Below, piece after piece: positions 60,617 to 64,000 of a stretch of DNA of 64,000 bases. Source of the DNA: Gammaproteobacteria bacterium (GTDB lineage Bacteria; Pseudomonadota; Gammaproteobacteria; Pseudomonadales; Cellvibrionaceae); contig JAGKWY010000003.1 of the NCBI GenBank assembly GCA_021151625.1, positions 1 through 64,000 on the forward strand. Direction: 5' to 3'. The notes under the pieces were generated by a model. The model saw only the letters and a list, made by a program, of their open reading frames with translations, searched no databases and had not been told where the DNA came from. Numbering within the stretch: position 1 is the stretch's first letter; each line of letters starts with the position of its first letter. A program made the position numbers and the translations under genes.

Positions 60617-61047
60617 CATAAAAATTATTTAGTGTTGAAGGTGTGTTAATTGATATTGCTTTGTGTAGTCATTGTTTCCAGTGTTGGCATACGGATGCAA
60701 AGCAGAATCGCACTAAATCAGCAGGCGGCTGGAAGAGGGAGCTTTACTATGATTGCAATTTGGAGTGCTGGGGGTAGTAGAAGGAAATAGCAGGTAGCGA
60801 GGTGCCGCTTAATGTCCATAATTCCATAGCCGCCGAGTCATATATCCAAAATCCGTAACACCATTCCTTGAAGTCTGTGCATGTCATTCCTGTAACGAGC
60901 GTCGAATCGCACAAAGGTCATTCGATTCGATTTGCCCGGCAATATTACAGCCTATTTCCGAGAGTGCAACCTGTGTCACAGTATGTAGTGTTGGTTTTGA
61001 ATTGGCTGTTCGCCGGTGCAGGGTGGTTTTTTGCAAAGAGTAGTTGC

Positions 61048-61071
61048 AAAAAAGCCGGCGCAAGCACCGGC
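61048..61071 (-). terminator. Second terminator downstream of the GH5/CBM6 gene
   Basis: On the minus strand GCCGGTG-CTTG-CGCCGGC (one G-U pair) followed by TTTTTT, 230 bases past the GH5 stop; a back-up stop or the end of a short separate transcript. Confidence 0.7.
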
Positions 61072-61227
61072 AAGAGAGCTCATTACAAAACGGGTTGGCT
61101 TCAATCAACCGCATGTAATGAAAGGCTATGGAGAGAAAGCCATTAACGAGAGAAAGCCTTTAACGAAAAAACTATTAACAAGAAAAAACTTAATAATAAA
61201 AACCACGAGCGAGATAAATCTGTTTTC

Positions 61228-61257
61228 AAAAACGGCCAGCGCATTGCTGTGCTGGCC
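61228..61257 (-). terminator. Terminator of the GH5/CBM6 gene
   Basis: On the minus strand a 10-bp stem (GGCCAGCACA / TGCGCTGGCC, one G-U pair) with a 4-base loop is followed by GTTTTTG, about 45 bases after the stop codon. Confidence 0.8.
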
Positions 61258-61300
61258 TAAGCATTGTGACACCGGGCCGCGCAGGTGAACCGTGATTGGA

Positions 61301-63418
61301 CTATTGCTTGGTGAGCTGCCACCAGTTGATATTCCAACCACCTTTTCTCACGAAGATCGCCAGGTCTTGTTGGCCTGCTTGCAGGTTCACGGTGATCGAA
61401 ACCGTTTGCCAGTTTTGCCAGCCGCCGGTGTTGGGCACAGTTACCACACCCAGGTCAGCTCCGTTTCTGCTCAACACCAAAGTGCCGCCGCTGTAGGGCG
61501 ATGCCACGCGCACTTGCAGTGTGTAATTGCCGGCAGTGGGGATGTTGATCGGGTAGCTCATCCAATCGTTATCGTCGGTGCTGCCTGCATTGAAACCGCC
61601 ATCGGCATCGGTAGTAGTTTCCATGCGGATACCACTGTGATCCTTAAACATTTCCGCTTCGATGCGTTGACCGGTTTGTGCTTTCCAGTTCATCCAGTAG
61701 GCGATGCTTTCATTGCGCACTAATGGCTGGGTGCTGAATTGCTTGAACCAGTTTTCGATCTGCGCGGCGCTCGCGCTACTCACGTTCAACCCGCTCATGC
61801 CACCGCCATTGTTTGAGTTGGTGATCATGCCCCAGGCCCATGAACTGGTATCACCGTTGGAGCCGCCGGAGGAGGTGGTCTTCCAGGCCCAGTTGGTCGC
61901 TGCCCAGCCGTAGCTGTTGTAGATGTCGTAGGCTTTGCGGGTCATCTGGCCTCCGTAGCTGCCGAGTAATGTCCAGGGCTGGAATTCCCCGACCAGGAAG
62001 GGCGTGGAAATACCGGTGATTTTGTTGCGCCAATCGCAACTTTCACCCGTTCCGTTCTGATTACAGTGCAGCCAGTTGGCGTACATGTTGGCTTGGCCGG
62101 CACCGTAACTGGCGGTGTCGTTCCAGCCCCAAAGGCCGGGGTAGAAGTGCATCCAGGTGGACACATTGGTCAGGCCGCGGCTGTTGGGATTGCCATAGGC
62201 ATCGATACCCGAGTTGTGGCCGGGCAACAGGATAATGGTGTCTGGATCTTTCGCGCGCACTACGTTGAACAGCTCGTAGGAGCGGTTGGCGAGGGTGGTC
62301 GCGTCTGTGCCCCAGGGTTCGTTGAGCAGGTCATAGGCGACTACGGCGCTGCGGCCACGGTATTTCTGCGCGATCACATCCCACAGCCATTTGGTTCTAT
62401 CCCAATAGTTGGCGTTGGTCCAAAGTTGCGCTGCACCTATACAGCCATCGTGCTGTTCGGAGGCAGCTGCTTGCCCGCCCACGGCACCATGCAAATCGAT
62501 GATGGTGTACATGCCGCGTTTTTCGGCTTCATCAATTGCCCAGTCAAGGTACTGCCAGGCATCGGCGCGCAGGTTGTAGGGGTTGTACTCGTCTTCGATC
62601 AAACTATAGAGGAAGGGAATACGGATCACGTTCATGCCCATGGCCTTCATCATGTCGAAGTCGCGGGTGGTGATGTAGTTGCTGCGGAACACCTTCATCA
62701 AGCGCTCTTTTTCGGCATTGCCAAAGCGCTGCGCCATCACCGATTCAAGCGTGCATTGATCATTCACCGCGCCGCCGTTGTGGGAGATGATCCCGCCCAT
62801 CATCCAGAATTCCTGGATCAGCCAGTTGCCCAGATTGGTACCGCGCAAGTCCACGCGTTGATTGGTAGCAGCATTCACCCACAGGTGACCGCTTTGTTTG
62901 ACGCGCGGCAAGGGTGCCCAGCTTTGGGTTTGCACCGGCACTACACGGAACCAGTTGAGGTTAAATCCGCCCGCCGGTACTGCTATACCAAATTGGCGTG
63001 TACCCGCAGAAAGGGTTACTCGCTGCTTGATGGTGGTCCAGGTTTGCCAGCCACCAGTCGAGGGCACAGTGATGGTGCCGTAATTAACCGAACCGCCGGC
63101 TTCTTCCAGGCGGATAGTACCACCGCCGCTTTGGCTGGCCACGCGGTATTCAATATCGTAAGCACCGGCGGTGGTGATAGTGACGGGGCTGTTGCTATAG
63201 GCCATCCAGTCATTGGCATCGATCCAGCCTACATTCTGGCCGCCGCCGGTGTCGCTGGTGGTTTCCAGTTGTACACCATTCATATGGCTATAGGCTTCCG
63301 CCTGAATGGTGGCGAGTGGTGTTTGTGCTAAAGCGGTTTGACCCAGAAGTGCACCGCTGAGCCCCAGTGCGAGGGCTGACCATTTGCCAGGCAAACGGCC
63401 GTTGCTGATTGTGTTCAT
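61301..63418 (-). CDS. Secreted CBM6-GH5-CBM6 glycoside hydrolase
   Basis: 705 residues with a signal peptide (1-31, ending QTALA). N-terminal CBM6 (about 35-160; IQAEAYSHMNGVQLETTSD, ending FNLNWFRV), GH5 domain (about 165-560) opening DLRGTNLGNWLIQEFWMMGG, acid/base Glu in YDLLNEPWG and nucleophile Glu in LVGEFQPW, then a C-terminal CBM6 (about 585-705; IEAEMFKDHSGIRMETTTD, ending WNINWWQLTKQ). The catalytic core is plainly paralogous to the lipoprotein at 55619, but this one is freely secreted and CBM6-flanked. The conserved N-terminal NLGNW motif and the glucan-binding-type modules suggest exo- or endo-beta-1,3-glucanase activity. Confidence 0.9.
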   Translation of the reverse strand: MNTISNGRLPGKWSALALGLSGALLGQTALAQTPLATIQAEAYSHMNGVQLETTSDTGGGQNVGWIDANDWMAYSNSPVTITTAGAYDIEYRVASQSGGGTIRLEEAGGSVNYGTITVPSTGGWQTWTTIKQRVTLSAGTRQFGIAVPAGGFNLNWFRVVPVQTQSWAPLPRVKQSGHLWVNAATNQRVDLRGTNLGNWLIQEFWMMGGIISHNGGAVNDQCTLESVMAQRFGNAEKERLMKVFRSNYITTRDFDMMKAMGMNVIRIPFLYSLIEDEYNPYNLRADAWQYLDWAIDEAEKRGMYTIIDLHGAVGGQAAASEQHDGCIGAAQLWTNANYWDRTKWLWDVIAQKYRGRSAVVAYDLLNEPWGTDATTLANRSYELFNVVRAKDPDTIILLPGHNSGIDAYGNPNSRGLTNVSTWMHFYPGLWGWNDTASYGAGQANMYANWLHCNQNGTGESCDWRNKITGISTPFLVGEFQPWTLLGSYGGQMTRKAYDIYNSYGWAATNWAWKTTSSGGSNGDTSSWAWGMITNSNNGGGMSGLNVSSASAAQIENWFKQFSTQPLVRNESIAYWMNWKAQTGQRIEAEMFKDHSGIRMETTTDADGGFNAGSTDDNDWMSYPINIPTAGNYTLQVRVASPYSGGTLVLSRNGADLGVVTVPNTGGWQNWQTVSITVNLQAGQQDLAIFVRKGGWNINWWQLTKQ

Positions 63419-63822
63419 AGTTGATACCCATAAAGTTATTGTTATTGCATGAGTACGAAAGCCCGCTGCCGATTGCTCTTCTGCGCCGCTGCGCCTAAGT
63501 ACATCTATCCATGGGGTTACATCATTCCGTTATTGTTCTGGTTTTCGTTGGGATCAATCTAGGCGGGGTGATGGAAGTCTGTCGTTCGAGAGTAAAAGTG
63601 ACACGCAAAAAAATCGCGATGCGAACGGGTTCGAGAGCCGGAAAAATGCTCGAACCTTGCCACCTGACGCGGTTATTTATCGTCTCTTGGTCCTTCTCAA
63701 GCTTTGGGTTGTTATCTTCTCTGGCTCCGGCGATTTATCTTCTATAGTATCCCGGTGACAAAACCAGGGCGCGATCAACCAACACCAAAGCGCGCACAAT
63801 AAGAAAGAGTGGGAGAACAACC
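63419..63822. promoter_or_regulatory. Divergent control region, GH5/CBM6 versus membrane regulator
   Basis: 404 bases without a credible gene. Contains GTTATTGTTATTGC (63435-63448), the leader motif shared with the GH5 lipoprotein (58284-58297) and partly with the mannanase. It also has a perfect inverted repeat GGTTCGAG (63628-63635) / CTCGAACC (63649-63656), whose 13-base spacing suits an operator or hairpin. Confidence 0.4.
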
Positions 63823-64000
63823 ATGAATTTTGTCGTATTTAATTTCCATGACGTAATACTACTGATGACAGCCATACTCTGCTGTTTATTTGCACTGTTA
63901 CTGATCGCGACCAATCCGCCCAAAAACATCAGCAACTATTTCCTGGCCGCGTTTTTGATTGCCCACGCCTTTATTCCCCTGCACGAATTGATTCTCTGGG
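63823..64000 (+). CDS. Membrane protein start, possibly a 7TM AraC-type regulator (cut by edge)
   Basis: The first 59 codons from the ATG at 63823 (GGGAG upstream). Two hydrophobic helices are separated by TNPPKNISNYFLAAFLIAHAF. A small polar loop with Asn-Tyr followed by LAAFL is the usual start of membrane-anchored AraC-type regulators, which often sit beside glycosidase genes. The DNA-binding part lies beyond the window, so the assignment is tentative. Confidence 0.5.
   Translation, partial: MNFVVFNFHDVILLMTAILCCLFALLLIATNPPKNISNYFLAAFLIAHAFIPLHELILW

Larger units (their letters stand above)
60617..61300. other. 684-base gap without a supported gene
   Basis: Between the small lipoprotein start and the GH5 stop. 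The plus-strand ORF at 60868-61146 has no ribosome site and no recognisable protein character. The right part contains two minus-strand terminators (listed separately). The remainder probably holds the promoter of the lipoprotein pair; I see no other feature. Confidence 0.5.

Noticed and set aside
60868..61146. Plus-strand 92-codon ORF
   Set aside because: No ribosome site; runs through a minus-strand terminator; composition unlike a real protein.
62066..63331. 421-codon plus-strand ORF
   Set aside because: Antisense shadow of the CBM6-GH5-CBM6 gene, which has a signal peptide and catalytic motifs in the other frame.
63735..63935. Minus-strand 66-codon ORF at the right edge
   Set aside because: Antisense to the membrane protein start at 63823, which has a good ribosome site and membrane helices.

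Overview
The window looks like a chromosomal segment of a Cellvibrio-like gammaproteobacterium. The evidence is polyserine-linked secreted glycoside hydrolases carrying CBM2, CBM10, CBM6 and CBM9-type modules, plus a Pseudomonas-type housekeeping neighbourhood (cyaA, argH, algZ, algR). This is judged from gene content only; no database search was possible.

Layout. 1-4.8 kb: an AraC regulator (cut by the left edge), a deleted and frameshifted short-chain dehydrogenase, a SnoaL-like protein, a PAS histidine-kinase-like protein that has lost its phospho-accepting histidine, a GNAT acetyltransferase and a small secreted protein. 5-14.5 kb: class I adenylate cyclase, a cytoplasmic hybrid histidine kinase, argH, and the divergent algZ-algR pair. 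14.7-23.4 kb: a non-catalytic CBM2-PKD-CBM9 protein behind a possible pseudoknot leader, a GH5 mannanase-type enzyme with CBM10 and CBM2, a periplasmic solute-binding-like protein, a GH13 enzyme and a methyltransferase-fold lipoprotein.

23.5-53.9 kb: the centrepiece, a visibly AT-richer biosynthetic cluster. It holds a phosphopantetheinyl transferase (divergent), an MMPL/RND exporter, two giant synthases of 2844 and 3585 residues, a LolA-like periplasmic protein, an outer-membrane barrel, an MFS transporter, a Tat-signal Acg-like flavoprotein, two free-standing acyltransferase-fold proteins and a small lipoprotein. The synthases have four ketosynthases and no embedded AT, so this is a trans-AT PKS-NRPS. 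My domain reading is KS-DH-KR-ACP-KS-DH-ACP-ACP // KS-KR-ACP-KS-ACP-C-PCP-A-C, with a serine-like A-domain code, the carrier placed before the A domain, no thioesterase and a terminal C domain. The second AT is probably the malonyl loader. The first has Gln in place of the carboxylate-binding Arg and is probably an acyl hydrolase. Exporter, periplasmic carrier and barrel together suggest that an acyl-serine-type, lipid-like product is moved to the outer membrane or outside.

53.9-64 kb: a glucan-directed group, GH30 plus two related GH5 enzymes with CBM6 modules, interspersed with small envelope proteins and lipoproteins. It carries a 186-bp inverted-repeat element and a leader with two intrinsic terminators and a structured, possibly non-coding RNA. 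A probable membrane-bound regulator begins at the right edge. I saw no tRNA, rRNA, CRISPR array or transposase.
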